64,000 bases of DNA from Palaemon carinicauda (GCF_036898095.1 NC_090757.1:64101081-64165080), one strand, 5' to 3'; positions 1-9,616 are shown, counted from the first letter of the stretch. Numbers and translations are program-made. Notes: generated by a model not told the origin, from the letters alone.

Positions 1-159
1 CTATAGGCTATCTCCTAATTTTACTTTTTATTTACGTATTTAGTTTTATTTACTTATTACCTAAAAATTATTTGCAATGCCCTTAATCTTTGTTTAAAGT
101 TAAAGAATAAAGCATTTAATAAAGTATATCCTCACACTGAAAAAGTTTCGAGTGTGTTA
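1..159. other. AT-rich left flank, unassigned
   Basis: No ORF, RNA gene or repeat could be recognised here. The last two bases, TA at 158-159, match TA at 3411-3412 on the other side of the TIR element, so this stretch is probably the disrupted flank of that insertion. With 3411-3480 it may be remains of the 3' end of the BEL element, but I could not match it to the BEL 5' region. Confidence 0.4.
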
Positions 160-490
160 GTCAGGTTCCAAATCTCATAAAAGTGATTTTTTAATTGGGG
201 GTGGTAGTTTTCCTGCCAAAATTATGAAAATTCATATCTAGGGGTATTTTGATATGATAAATCCATTGCAGCATGGTGCCAAAGCGAGAAATGACCGGAA
301 ATGGATCAAAATGGCATCTGTTTCAAGATGGCTGCCATTTCGTGTAATATCTGTATAGATAAACATATTTTGTCAGTTTGACTGAACAAAGTGATCTACA
401 CTTAATATGTATACCTCAGTGAGTTCATTTTTAATGATTTAATTGAATGAACACATTCTTGTTGCCTTAAATCCAAGATGGCCGCCAAAA
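160..490 (+). repeat. Left terminal inverted repeat of the nuclease element
   Basis: It aligns with the reverse complement of 3090-3410. Shared stretches include TGGTAGTTTT.CTGCCAAAA, ATGGTGCCAAAGCGA and two AAGATGGC-type motifs at 325-336 and 475-485. Similarity is clear in the outer 190 bp and patchier inside. Confidence 0.8.
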
Positions 491-863
491 CAGAGGGTTT
501 AGACTATCTCTGTAATTTACGGAATTGTCTCCATTGATTGCAATTTTTCACAAATGATATGGAAACATCAGTACTGATTTTGAACAATGTTACACAGATT
601 GCAGCATCACAATTAGTAGTTTTTAATAACATATAGTTATATGTAATGAATATATTTTATTGTAACTGGTACTACTTCACATGGGATACGATATTATGTT
701 GAACTAGGTATCAAAAAGTAGTCTAGCTGCGGGCGGCTAATGCAGGTGCAACTGATGATAAACTTAAACAAAAGTGCACACAGGCTCAAAAGTTAAAACT
801 TAATTCACTTTTAACATAAAACATTTGCTAATTTTTTAAACTGTCCACAACTGCTAAAACAAA

Positions 864-2846
864 CTAGACAAAATTATTTATGCATGGCTGGTCTTCTTTG
901 GATCTCTTATGACAAAGGATTGTACATTGAAGTTTAGATTTGAAACAACTGCACTTGTTTGATTGGCAGCCAGTTTTACAATTACATGACACCATTTCAA
1001 TGACAGCGTCTGGAATGGGATGATTTGTCATCATAACTGGTATCAATTTCTGTTTCTCACTATCTAAGTTGAACCCCACGGAGATCAGAGCATTTGTTTT
1101 CATTTCAAGTACAGGCTCAGTAGCATTTTGCCATACATGCGCTTGAAGGAAGGCACGAGAGATGTGCAGCCGAGCTGCATCACTAGTAGGGGGTATTTCT
1201 TCTGGGCGATTGGTAGTCAATATACTCTTAACTCGCATGGCGTCCAACGATGTTGACTGGTTGTCTTTGTACAATCTGCACATGAAGACTTCAACGTGCT
1301 TGTAGTCAATTTCAGATGGGCTTTTAAGGTTAGTATTGTCCAGAAGATTGTGGAAATCCTTAAAAGTATTCCATGCAGTTGATTTGCCAATGCCATATAT
1401 ATAACTCGTGGTATCACATCCAGTTAAAGAGTGAAGAAGGGGGATAGATATAGGATCCATGCCTTGGCTTATGATTCCTTCTACCACAAATTTGATGTCT
1501 GTGATCTTTTGTTCTTTTCCAATCTGCTGCTGTAAATACACTTTCCTATTTCCAAAATGTTTGTAGTTGGCAAGAAGAATCACAAATACATCAGTATCCT
1601 GTGACACTACCACAATATGTTCCGCGGTTGAATTGACTATGCTTAATACCATACGGGTATCTGCTTCCTCATGGTCAGACTCCATGCTATCTAACTGTAT
1701 GCCCAAAGAGGATGAACGGACATCCATGGGGTCTTCAAATGCCCCAGAGACAACAATAATCTTATCTTGAGGTGCATTTTTGATGAGAGTATCACCAAGG
1801 AGCTGCTGCAGAGCAATCTTGTTATCATTTATGCTCAAAAAGCTTTTGAAGTTGTCACCTTGAGGCAGGTTTACTTCTGGGGAAATTACTTTTGGCACCG
1901 CTTTGCGTTTTTGTTTTCTTTTTCCTTGTTTGTCTTTGGATTTAGAGGCCCTAGCACTTCGTGTGTCATCTTTGATGGAAGTTCCATCATAGCGGTCCAT
2001 CACAATGTCTATCCTTGTGCTTGGAAACTTATATACCCCCTTGCAGTACTCTGTAGCAAATTCTCCGAATGTACTAATCGATTTAGTTGAAACCCTGTAG
2101 ACATACGCCATCCCATCAACAACATGCTGTGAAGAAGTGGGGTCTATTTGGGGAACAATTTGGGAAGGCTGAACTTTTGCAGTTTCACAAATGTTGTTGA
2201 CTAGATCTGACTTGTTTCCTTTCCTCATGGTCTTATCTGTATAAAACAGTGCAATGGGGACAGACATCATTTCATGCTTTGCGATATGTTGCAGATCTAC
2301 TGGCCTTCCAGCTTCATATGCTACACAGAGACGCTGTAGCACACCTCTGTTTGCATTTACAACTTTATTTTGCTGAGAGCCTGTTTGGTCCACTTCAAAT
2401 AAGTTAGAAAAAGTGGGACTTTTCATTTTCTTCATTGCAGCACTGAATAGTACACTTGGTTTAGACTGTCCAATAGCGCGAACAAGCCTTTCCTTCATAA
2501 ACCTTTTCACCTCTTCCTGGCCTTTAGATTCACTTTCTAATAATGACTCTTCAATGTGGGGAGGAGCTACATCTTTATTGATGATTGTTGTTAGCTTATC
2601 TGGGTTACGTCCTTCAAACAAGTTATACTTAAGCATCTGTTCAACCAGCTTGTCTTCATACCTAGCTTCAAGCTTCAGTTCACTTGGTGTCAAGTCATTT
2701 TCATTCTGGCTGACATTATAGTAGTCACATGCATTGGTAGTGATAGTCGACCTTTGTAACATCAGAAACAGGCTTATTTTTCCTAAACTTTGTCTTTGGG
2801 TCCTTCTTATCATTTTGACAAACAAAGCACTTCTGCTCATAATCAA
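864..2846 (-). CDS. FEN1/XPG-like (PIN-fold) nuclease with C-terminal CXC domain
   Basis: 660-residue ORF filling the TIR element. Motifs in order: IVMDRYDGTSIK at 281-292, resembling the XPG N-region FDG motif; HEEADTR at 392-398 and SQDTD at 415-419, resembling the acidic XPG-I metal sites; LTGCDTTSYIYGIGKS at 474-489, resembling the FEN1 GCD...GIG helix-turn-helix; and a cysteine cluster C621, C623, C627, C632, C634, C641, C645 of the CXC (tesmin/TSO1) type, which in known proteins binds zinc and DNA. A basic stretch lies at 301-315. The true N-terminus is probably upstream: an ATG at 2875-2877 in another frame opens a short reading with a CFVC motif and meets this frame near 2720-2755, suggesting one frameshift or a small intron. 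Similar multicopy proteins occur in marine invertebrates. That it is the element's transposase is inference. Confidence 0.7.
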   Translation of the reverse strand: MIMSRSALFVKMIRRTQRQSLGKISLFLMLQRSTITTNACDYYNVSQNENDLTPSELKLEARYEDKLVEQMLKYNLFEGRNPDKLTTIINKDVAPPHIEESLLESESKGQEEVKRFMKERLVRAIGQSKPSVLFSAAMKKMKSPTFSNLFEVDQTGSQQNKVVNANRGVLQRLCVAYEAGRPVDLQHIAKHEMMSVPIALFYTDKTMRKGNKSDLVNNICETAKVQPSQIVPQIDPTSSQHVVDGMAYVYRVSTKSISTFGEFATEYCKGVYKFPSTRIDIVMDRYDGTSIKDDTRSARASKSKDKQGKRKQKRKAVPKVISPEVNLPQGDNFKSFLSINDNKIALQQLLGDTLIKNAPQDKIIVVSGAFEDPMDVRSSSLGIQLDSMESDHEEADTRMVLSIVNSTAEHIVVVSQDTDVFVILLANYKHFGNRKVYLQQQIGKEQKITDIKFVVEGIISQGMDPISIPLLHSLTGCDTTSYIYGIGKSTAWNTFKDFHNLLDNTNLKSPSEIDYKHVEVFMCRLYKDNQSTSLDAMRVKSILTTNRPEEIPPTSDAARLHISRAFLQAHVWQNATEPVLEMKTNALISVGFNLDSEKQKLIPVMMTNHPIPDAVIEMVSCNCKTGCQSNKCSCFKSKLQCTILCHKRSKEDQPCINNFV

Positions 2847-3089
2847 ACCGTGCTGGGCGCTTGGCCGATGACGCCATATCCCTAGTTATTATACTTCTAC
2901 GATGCAGTTATTTCACAACCTATTGCTGAAATGAGAACATATTATTACCCCAAACTATCTATACTAATATAATTTATATGAAAACATCATAAACGTTGTC
3001 CTGTAAAATGAATAATCAGTTTGATTTTGTGAATATTTAAACAAAAAATGTAGAAATTCAAAAAATAAAGGGCAATGTTAACGTATACA

Positions 3090-3410
3090 TTTTAGTGGCC
3101 ATCTTGAATTTAAGACTACACAAATTCATAAAATCAATAAAATTACTTGAAATAGACTCGTTTAGTCCCAAACAGTAAAAACAGATAATTTTGTTCAATG
3201 AAATGGACAAAATATTGTTATCTTCGCAGAAATGGTACGAAATGGCGGCCATCTTTAAATGGACGCCATTTTGAGCCATTTCTGTTCATTTTTCGCTTTG
3301 GCACCATGTTGCAATGGATTTGTCATGTCAAAATCTCCCAAGATAGAAAATTTCATAATTTTGGCAGAAAAACTACCACCCCAATGGAATTTTTAGTTTT
3401 GGACCCTGAC
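3090..3410 (-). repeat. Right terminal inverted repeat of the nuclease element
   Basis: Reverse-complement partner of 160-490. It contains GGCGGCCATCTT at 3243-3254 and GGCCATCTTG at 3097-3106, the mirror copies of the left motifs, and ends in CCTGAC. Confidence 0.8.
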
Positions 3411-3480
3411 TAAGTAGCATTTTAGTCAAAATAAAAACTTAATTAATAGTAATTACAGTAAATAATATACTGAAAAGCAG

Positions 3481-3660
3481 TTTTTCAATATTAATCTTAC
3501 CCGATGATCATGTAGCTGCAACTCTGTTGCCCGACAGAAAAAACCTACGGTCGGGATACGCCAGCGATCGCTATACAGGTGGGGGTGTACAACAACAGCG
3601 CCATCTGTCGAGTAGGTACTCAGGTACTTCTTGTCAACAAGAACCAATTTTTCCTCTGTC
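3481..3660 (+). repeat. DIRS-A left ITR
   Basis: Reverse complement of about 9752-9915. Includes the palindrome AGCGATCGCT, also present in DIRS-B ITRs. The outer 36 bases (3481-3517) recur as their complement in the ICR. Confidence 0.9.
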
Positions 3661-3858
3661 GTGCCACCGGCAAGACCTACTTGATACGCTGTTGTTTCTG
3701 GAGTTGATTTCACGCTTTTTGGTGATGTATTCTCTCTAGATATTAGCTTTCGCTGTACAGGAGTTATTATCATTACCTTATCAAGCTTTTTTGATTAGTT
3801 TTGGATTAATTGTTGACGACTTTGATAGATTTTGGATTCCCCCCTTGGCTAATTCAAG

Positions 3859-6258
3859 ATGTCTGACCATACTCAAGTCCCCAAGTACAGGCAGTGTAGC
3901 GCTAGGGACTGTTCTAGGCGTCTTCCGAAGGCCTCTATAGATCCTCACACCGTTTGTTCCAATTGTAGGGGTAAATCCTGTCAATTGGAAGATCGATGTG
4001 AGGAATGCGCTGGGCTTTCGGAATTCGATTTTAATGAATTCCTTAAGAATGCACGTAGGCTAGAGAAGGATAGGATCAGGAGGAGTTCTTCTCGCTCTTT
4101 TGATTTTTCCTCTCCCCATGCCCCTCAACCTATTCCTTCCCCTGTAGTGGTGACTCCCGAGCCTTCTACTAGCTCTCAACCCTCGATGGCGGACATGATG
4201 CGTGCCATTCAGGCTCTTGGTGACAGAGTGGAGTCATTAGCTAATGACCGCAATCAACTCTTGGCCGATGTCAAAGAGTTGAAAGAGAAAAGTGCAGTGG
4301 GAAGTGTAGTGAGTGCAAGTGCGGTGAAAAGTGTCAGTGTCAGTGTTACGCATGAGGGTGCATCTGTTCGTGCCAGTCGTCCTCCCAGTCCGGGACCTCT
4401 TGCAAGCTCCCAAGCCCAGGGGAGAAGCAATGTCGAAGGACCAAAGGGTTCGACAGGCCTTGATCAGCGTACAGATGTACCCTCAGTGGTTGCGGACGTA
4501 TCTTGCAGAGATCGTCCCATCCACAAACAGACGAGTGAGCCCATTCATTCCTCGTCTGTGGAAGAAGTTTCGCGGCAGAAACGCTGGACCAAGGTCTCAC
4601 GACCTCTCAAGCGCAAGGTCCCTTCCGAGCGAGTCCAACGGCCCAGGTGTAGCCACTGGGTCAGTTCGGACTCGCCGCAGTCTTCCGAAGACTGCACACC
4701 TCCCAAGAGAGGTAGAGTGGTTCCGCAGCAGGCAATCACTCCGTCTGTTGCCGCACCAACCACTGTAGACCCTAAGTGGTCTATGCTGCAGTCTATGCAG
4801 ACTCAGCTTGCTTCCTTCATGCAGGAATATCGTGCTGAGAAGGTTGACACTGCACCTGTTAACCTACAACCTGCCACGGTTGTGCGCTCAGCAGACACTG
4901 CGGCTGCCTGCTCCCACACTCCGGCTGTGAGAGCTCCACCACCGATGCGCAGTCGACCCTGCCAGACGCATGTTGACGTTAGCCGACGTGCGGCACCCTC
5001 CGTTGACATGCGTGAGCTACCGCATCAGCAGTGGGAAGGTGCTGTCAAGCTGCCGTGTTTTGACGCAATGCGGCAGTCTCCGCAACCCACGGCAGTCCCC
5101 ACCACGCACCATCACTCCGCTTTTGTTGTTGCCAGCTCTCAGACTGACCAGCAGCGGCATGATGTTGGATCCAGTGCAGCTACGCATGCACCCGTGCTGC
5201 CGGATTCAGCCGTTCAGCTTTCTTCTCCTCCTTTGCCGCTTCCTCCTCAGCATTCGGATGAAGGAGTCTCTGATGACGACGAAGCTGCGCATTTGGACGA
5301 TCAACACTCCGACATAGAGGAACCCAAGACTACGCCTCCCTCCTTAGACTTTAGGAAAGTCCTTGCCCTGTTTAGGGAGTTGTATCCGGACCAGTTTGTG
5401 TCTGCAACCCCGCGCTCACCTCCCTCTGAGTTCGCTTTAGGCATGCAGTCTGCAGCTCCTGCCTTTACGAAGCTCGTACTCGCACGCTCATCCAAGAGAG
5501 CTTTAAGGGTACTGGGAGAGTGGTTGCAATCCAAGAAGCAACTTGGGAAGACATCCTTCATCTTTCCACCGACCAAGCTTGCTTCCAAATCTAGCGTCTG
5601 GTATGCCACGGGAGAAGATCCCGGCTTGGGAGTTCCTGCCTCTGCCCAGGGCGACTTCTCAAGTCTGGTAGACTCTCCCCGCAGGCTGGCTATGAGACGC
5701 TCTAAGATTTGCTGGACCTTTTCGGACATGGACCATCTTTTGAAGGGAGTTTTTCGTGCTTTTGAGATCTTCAACTTCCTGGACTGGTGTTTGGGAGCGT
5801 TAAGCAGAAAGACCTCCCCTTCGGATAAGGACTCTGCCATGCTCATCATGTCATGCATGGACAAAGCCATTCGGGATGGGTCTGGCGAGCTTGCGGCTTC
5901 GTACGTGTCTGGAGTTCTTAAGAAGAGAGATCACCTTTGCTCCTTCTTGTCTGCGGGGATCACACCATGTCAGAAGTCGGAGTTGATGTTTGCTCCGCTT
6001 TCCAAGTGTCTCTTTCCGGAAGAGCTGATCAAGGGGATTGCCGCCTCGTTGATCCAGAAGGATACCCATGACCTGGTGGCGTCATCCGCACGTAAAGTCA
6101 CAGCTTTACCTTCCGTGCCTAGACCTAGGATGGACACACCAGCGTCTAGGTTCATTCCGCCCTTTCGTGGCAGAACCTCCAGCAGAGGAGGTACCCGTGC
6201 CGACAGTCAACGTGGCAAAAAGAAGAAGGGTTCCAAGTCCTCAAAAGGCAGAGTCTGA
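3859..6258 (+). CDS. gag: DIRS-A gag-like protein
   Basis: 799 residues starting at ATG 3859, the position matched by the DIRS-B start. The N-terminus has a compact Cys/His cluster (C13, C18, H30, C33, C36, C41, C47, C50) shared with the other DIRS subfamilies here. A heptad-like segment follows at about 117-145. The middle is long and Pro/Ser-rich, and a conserved block at about 495-760 (LDFRKVLALF through DTHDLVASSARK) is shared with B and C. The C-terminus is RG- and Lys-rich, as expected of a nucleic-acid-binding structural protein. Its 3' end overlaps the RT frame by 191 bp. The frame is intact. The gag role is inferred from position and composition, since DIRS gags are poorly conserved. 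Confidence 0.85.
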   Translation: MSDHTQVPKYRQCSARDCSRRLPKASIDPHTVCSNCRGKSCQLEDRCEECAGLSEFDFNEFLKNARRLEKDRIRRSSSRSFDFSSPHAPQPIPSPVVVTPEPSTSSQPSMADMMRAIQALGDRVESLANDRNQLLADVKELKEKSAVGSVVSASAVKSVSVSVTHEGASVRASRPPSPGPLASSQAQGRSNVEGPKGSTGLDQRTDVPSVVADVSCRDRPIHKQTSEPIHSSSVEEVSRQKRWTKVSRPLKRKVPSERVQRPRCSHWVSSDSPQSSEDCTPPKRGRVVPQQAITPSVAAPTTVDPKWSMLQSMQTQLASFMQEYRAEKVDTAPVNLQPATVVRSADTAAACSHTPAVRAPPPMRSRPCQTHVDVSRRAAPSVDMRELPHQQWEGAVKLPCFDAMRQSPQPTAVPTTHHHSAFVVASSQTDQQRHDVGSSAATHAPVLPDSAVQLSSPPLPLPPQHSDEGVSDDDEAAHLDDQHSDIEEPKTTPPSLDFRKVLALFRELYPDQFVSATPRSPPSEFALGMQSAAPAFTKLVLARSSKRALRVLGEWLQSKKQLGKTSFIFPPTKLASKSSVWYATGEDPGLGVPASAQGDFSSLVDSPRRLAMRRSKICWTFSDMDHLLKGVFRAFEIFNFLDWCLGALSRKTSPSDKDSAMLIMSCMDKAIRDGSGELAASYVSGVLKKRDHLCSFLSAGITPCQKSELMFAPLSKCLFPEELIKGIAASLIQKDTHDLVASSARKVTALPSVPRPRMDTPASRFIPPFRGRTSSRGGTRADSQRGKKKKGSKSSKGRV

Positions 6259-8317
6259 CTGCCAACCTCTCCAGACAGCAGTGGGAGCCAGGCTCAAGAA
6301 CTACTGGCAGGCCTGGGAGAACAGGGGTGCAGACGCACAGTCTGTGAAGTTGCTAAGAGAGGGGTACAGGATTCCATTCTTGCGCAAGCCCCCTCTAGCA
6401 ACTACTCCCATCGACCTCTCTCCCAGGTACAGAGAGGAGGACAAGAGGCTAGCTTTACAGCAAGAGGTGTCTCTCTTGCTACAAAAGGGAGCGGTAGTCA
6501 TAGTCCGGGACCATCAATCCCCGGGCTTCTACAACCGTCTCTTCTTAGTAGCGAAGAAGACAGGAGGGTGGAGACCGGTGCTGGACGTCAGTGCTCTCAA
6601 TGCTTTTGTCACCAAGCAGACGTTCACCATGGAGACGACGAAGTCGGTGCTAGCATCGGTCAGGAAGGAAGACTGGATGGTCTCGTTGGACCTAAAGGAC
6701 GCGTACTTTCACGTCCCCATCCATCCAGACTCCCAACCTTTCCTAAGGTTCGTCTTTGGAAAGGTCGTTTACCAGTTCCAAGCCCTGTGCTTTGGCCTAA
6801 GCACGGCACCTCTAGTGTTTACCAAACTGATGAGGAATATTGCCAAATTCCTGCATTTGGCAGACATCAGAGCCTCCCTCTATTTGGACGACTGGCTTTT
6901 AAGAGCTCCGTCAAGTCGTCGCTGTCTGGAGAATCTCAAATGGACTATGGATCTGACCAAGGAATTGGGTCTCCTGGTCAATATAGAAAAGTCCCAACTC
7001 GTCCCATCCCAAACTATAGTCTATCTAGGTATGGAGATTCAGAGTCGAGCTTTTCGGGCTTTTCCGTCGGCCTCCAGAATCAGTCAAGCCCAAGAATGCA
7101 TCCAGAGCATGCTGAAAAGGAACCGATGTTCAGTCAGACAGTGGATGAGTCTAACAGGGACGCTTTCATCGCTGGCCCAGTTCATCGCGTTAGGGAGACT
7201 CCACCTCCGACCCCTTCAGTATCATCTAGCTGCTCACTGGAGAAAGGACATGACGCTAGAAGCGGTCTCAGTTCCTATATCCGAAGAGATGAAGTCTGCA
7301 CTGACTTGGTGGAAGAACAGCATTCTTCTCAAGGAAGGTCTACCACTGGCTGTTCAGACCCCCGACCACCTTCTCTTCTCGGACGCATCGGACACGGGCT
7401 GGGGTGCGACACTGGACGGACGGGAATGCTCGGGCACGTGGAATCCGGATCAAAGAGCACTTCACATCAACTGCAAGGAGCTACTGGCAGTTCATCTGGC
7501 CTTGAGAAGCTTCAAGTCCCTCCTTCTAGGCAAGGTGGTGGAGGTGAACTCCGACAACACTACAGCCTTGGAGTACATCTCCAAGCAAGGAGGGACTCAT
7601 TCGAGGAAGTTGTTCGAGATCGCAAGGGACCTCCTCACCTGGTCAAGGGATCGAAAGATATCGCTGGTAACGAGGTTCATTCAAGGCGACATGAATGTCA
7701 TGGCAGACCGCCTCAGCCGGAAGGGTCAGGTCATCCCCACAGAGTGGACCCTTCACAAGAATGTTTGCAACAGACTATGGGCCCTGTGGGGTCAGCCCAC
7801 CATAGATCTGTTCGCTACCTCGATGACCAAGAGGCTCCCAAATTATTGCTCACCGATTCCGGACCCAGCAGCAGTTCACGTAGATGCCTTTCTTCTGGAT
7901 TGGTCCCATCTAGACCTGTATGCGTTCCCTCCGTTCAAGATTGTCAACAAGGTACTGCAGAAGTTCGCCTCTCACGAAGGGACACGGTTGACGTTGGTTG
8001 CTCCCCTCTGGCCCGCGAGAGAATGGTTCACCGAGGTACTGCAATGGCTAGTAGACGTTCCCAGGACTCTTCCTCTAAGAGTGGACCTTCTGCGTCAGCC
8101 GCACGTAAAGAAGGTACACCCAAGCCTCCACGCTCTTCGTCTGACTGCCTTCAGACTATCGAAAGACTCTCAAGAGCTAGAGGCTTTTCGAAGGAGGCAG
8201 CCAGAGCGATTGCCAGAGCAAGGAGGACATCCACTCTCAAGGTCTACCAGTCAAAATGGGAAGTCTTCCGAAGCTGGTGCAAGGCGAATTCAGTTTCCTC
8301 AACCAGTACCTCTGTAA
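6068..8317 (+). CDS. pol: DIRS-A reverse transcriptase-RNase H protein
   Basis: 749-residue frame overlapping the end of gag. The RT domain contains GGWRPVLDVSALN, SLDLKDAYFHVPI (first catalytic Asp) and YLDD at residues 272-275 (6881-6892), the form usual in DIRS. RNase H follows: SDASDTGWGATL, a CKELLAV Glu motif and NSDNTTALEY. The C-terminal part (WALWGQPTIDLFA, DAFLLDW, YAFPPFKIVNKVL) is the block conserved in DIRS pol and sometimes described as Dam-methyltransferase-like; I see no clear methyltransferase motif. The frame is open through the gag overlap, so expression may need frameshifting or internal initiation. A second long frame is open on the same strand across this region. Confidence 0.92.
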   Translation: MTWWRHPHVKSQLYLPCLDLGWTHQRLGSFRPFVAEPPAEEVPVPTVNVAKRRRVPSPQKAESDCQPLQTAVGARLKNYWQAWENRGADAQSVKLLREGYRIPFLRKPPLATTPIDLSPRYREEDKRLALQQEVSLLLQKGAVVIVRDHQSPGFYNRLFLVAKKTGGWRPVLDVSALNAFVTKQTFTMETTKSVLASVRKEDWMVSLDLKDAYFHVPIHPDSQPFLRFVFGKVVYQFQALCFGLSTAPLVFTKLMRNIAKFLHLADIRASLYLDDWLLRAPSSRRCLENLKWTMDLTKELGLLVNIEKSQLVPSQTIVYLGMEIQSRAFRAFPSASRISQAQECIQSMLKRNRCSVRQWMSLTGTLSSLAQFIALGRLHLRPLQYHLAAHWRKDMTLEAVSVPISEEMKSALTWWKNSILLKEGLPLAVQTPDHLLFSDASDTGWGATLDGRECSGTWNPDQRALHINCKELLAVHLALRSFKSLLLGKVVEVNSDNTTALEYISKQGGTHSRKLFEIARDLLTWSRDRKISLVTRFIQGDMNVMADRLSRKGQVIPTEWTLHKNVCNRLWALWGQPTIDLFATSMTKRLPNYCSPIPDPAAVHVDAFLLDWSHLDLYAFPPFKIVNKVLQKFASHEGTRLTLVAPLWPAREWFTEVLQWLVDVPRTLPLRVDLLRQPHVKKVHPSLHALRLTAFRLSKDSQELEAFRRRQPERLPEQGGHPLSRSTSQNGKSSEAGARRIQFPQPVPL

Positions 8318-9213
8318 CGCAGATAGCTGACTTCCTTTTACACCTAAGGAATGTAAGATCCCTATCAGCTCCTACGATCAAAGGTTACAGAAGCATGTTG
8401 GCAGCAGTCTTCCGCCACAGAGGCTTAGATCTTTCCACCAACAAAGATCTACAGGACCTCCTTAAGTCTTTTGAGACCTCAAAGGAGCGTCGGTTAGCAC
8501 ACCAGGTTGGAACTTAGACGTGGTTTTAAGGTTCCTGATGTCAGCAAGGTTCGAACCGCTTCAATCAGCCTCTTTTAAAGATCTCACTTTGAAGACTCTT
8601 TTCCTCGTTTGCTTAGCAACAGCTAAAAGAGTCAGTGAGATACACGCCTTCAGCAGGAACATAGGTTTTACATCTGAAACGGCTACATGTTCCTTACAGC
8701 TTGGTTTTTTAGCTAAAAACGAGCTCCCTTCTCGTCCTTGGCCCAAATCGTTCGAGATTCCAAGCCTGTCCAATTTGGTTGGAAACGAACAAGAGAGTAC
8801 TATGCCCAGTAAGAGCTCTTAAGTACTATTTAAGACGTACAAAGCCATTACGAGGACAATCAGAAGCTTTATGGTGTTCTATTAAGAAACCTTCTTTACC
8901 GATGTCGAAGAACGCAGTTTCTTATTACATCAGGCTTTTGATTAGAGAAGCCCATTCTCATCTGAATGAGGAAGACCATGCTTTGCTGAAGGTAAGGACA
9001 CATGAAGTTAGAGCTGTCGCTACTTCAGTGGCCTTCAAACAGAACCGTTCTCTGCAGAGTGTAATGGATGCAACCTATTGGAGAAGCAAGTCAGTGTTCG
9101 CATCATTTTACCTTAAAGATGTCCAGTCTCTTTACGAGAACTGCTACACTCTGGGACCATTCGTAGCAGCGAGTGCAGTAGTAGGTGAGGGCTCAACCAC
9201 TACATTCCCATAA
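8053..9213 (+). pseudogene. DIRS-A tyrosine recombinase, two frameshifts
   Basis: Homologous to the intact recombinase of DIRS-B1 (14882-16957). The N-terminal SAM-like region starts near SRARGFSKEA at about 8165. Catalytic residues are visible: Arg in TAKRVSEIHAF, HEVR (HxxR), and Tyr in ASFYLKDV. Compared with DIRS-B, a base is missing near 8505 and a compensating shift occurs near 8790, so the protein is split over three segments (to 8517, 8520-8822, 8779-9213) with the first and last in the same frame. It would catalyse integration of the circular cDNA if intact. Its frame is +2 relative to the RT frame and overlaps the RT 3' end. Confidence 0.9.
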
Positions 9214-9269
9214 TCCCATAACCTTTTTTAATCTTTCTCTTGAAATGCTTTTTATTGTTGTTTTTGGGT

Positions 9270-9505
9270 TGTACGGAAGGCTAAGAAGCCTTTCGCATCC
9301 TGGTTGATTTGGCGGGTGGTCAAATTCTTTCTTGAGAAGCGCCTAGATTAGAGGTTGTGATGAGGTCCTTTAGTATGGGTTGCAGCCCTTCATACTTCAG
9401 CACCTAGGAGTCGCTCAGCATCCTAAGAGGATCGCGAGGCTCAGTAAGGAAGACGTACTTAAAAAGGCAGAGTAATGGTTCAAGTCGACTTCCTTACCAG
9501 GTACT
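9270..9505 (+). other. DIRS-A conserved 3' untranslated block
   Basis: The non-coding stretch between recombinase and ICR is conserved in DIRS-B (17005-17243, 24890-25128) and partly in DIRS-C (31480-31690, 53085-53268). It contains small hairpins such as AAGGCT-AAGA-AGCCTT and ATCCT-AAG-AGGAT, and ends in CTTCCTTACCAGGTA. Confidence 0.65.
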
Positions 9506-9616
9506 TATTTATTTTATGTTTGTTATTTTGAATAACTGCTAAAATGAAATACGGGATACTTAGCTTCTAATGTTAACATGTATGCTGGTCTCCACCCACC
9601 CCCCTGGGTGTGAATC

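Larger units (their letters stand above)
160..3410 (-). mobile_element. TIR element carrying a FEN/XPG-like nuclease with CXC domain
   Basis: The left end begins GTCAGG at 160 and the right end finishes CCTGAC at 3410. The two ends align as imperfect inverted repeats of about 330 bp. Both ends are flanked by TA (158-159 and 3411-3412), which fits a 2-bp TA duplication, though TA is palindromic and short. The only large ORF between the repeats is a minus-strand nuclease-like protein. No DDE/D transposase, helicase, reverse transcriptase or tyrosine recombinase was seen. The structure therefore looks like an autonomous cut-and-paste type element, but its enzyme is not one I associate with any named superfamily (Tc1/mariner, hAT, piggyBac, Kolobok, KDZ, Crypton and others). 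Confidence 0.7.

Noticed and set aside
3409..3422. ACTAAGTAGCATT shared with 30558-30570, possible BEL LTR match
   Set aside because: Only 13 bases match and the surroundings do not align, so the LTR could not be established this way.
5301..5870. Minus-strand ORFs of 100-220 aa opposite DIRS gag (also 13071-13742, 20952-21623)
   Set aside because: They are antisense shadows of the conserved gag block, with no start context or domain of their own.
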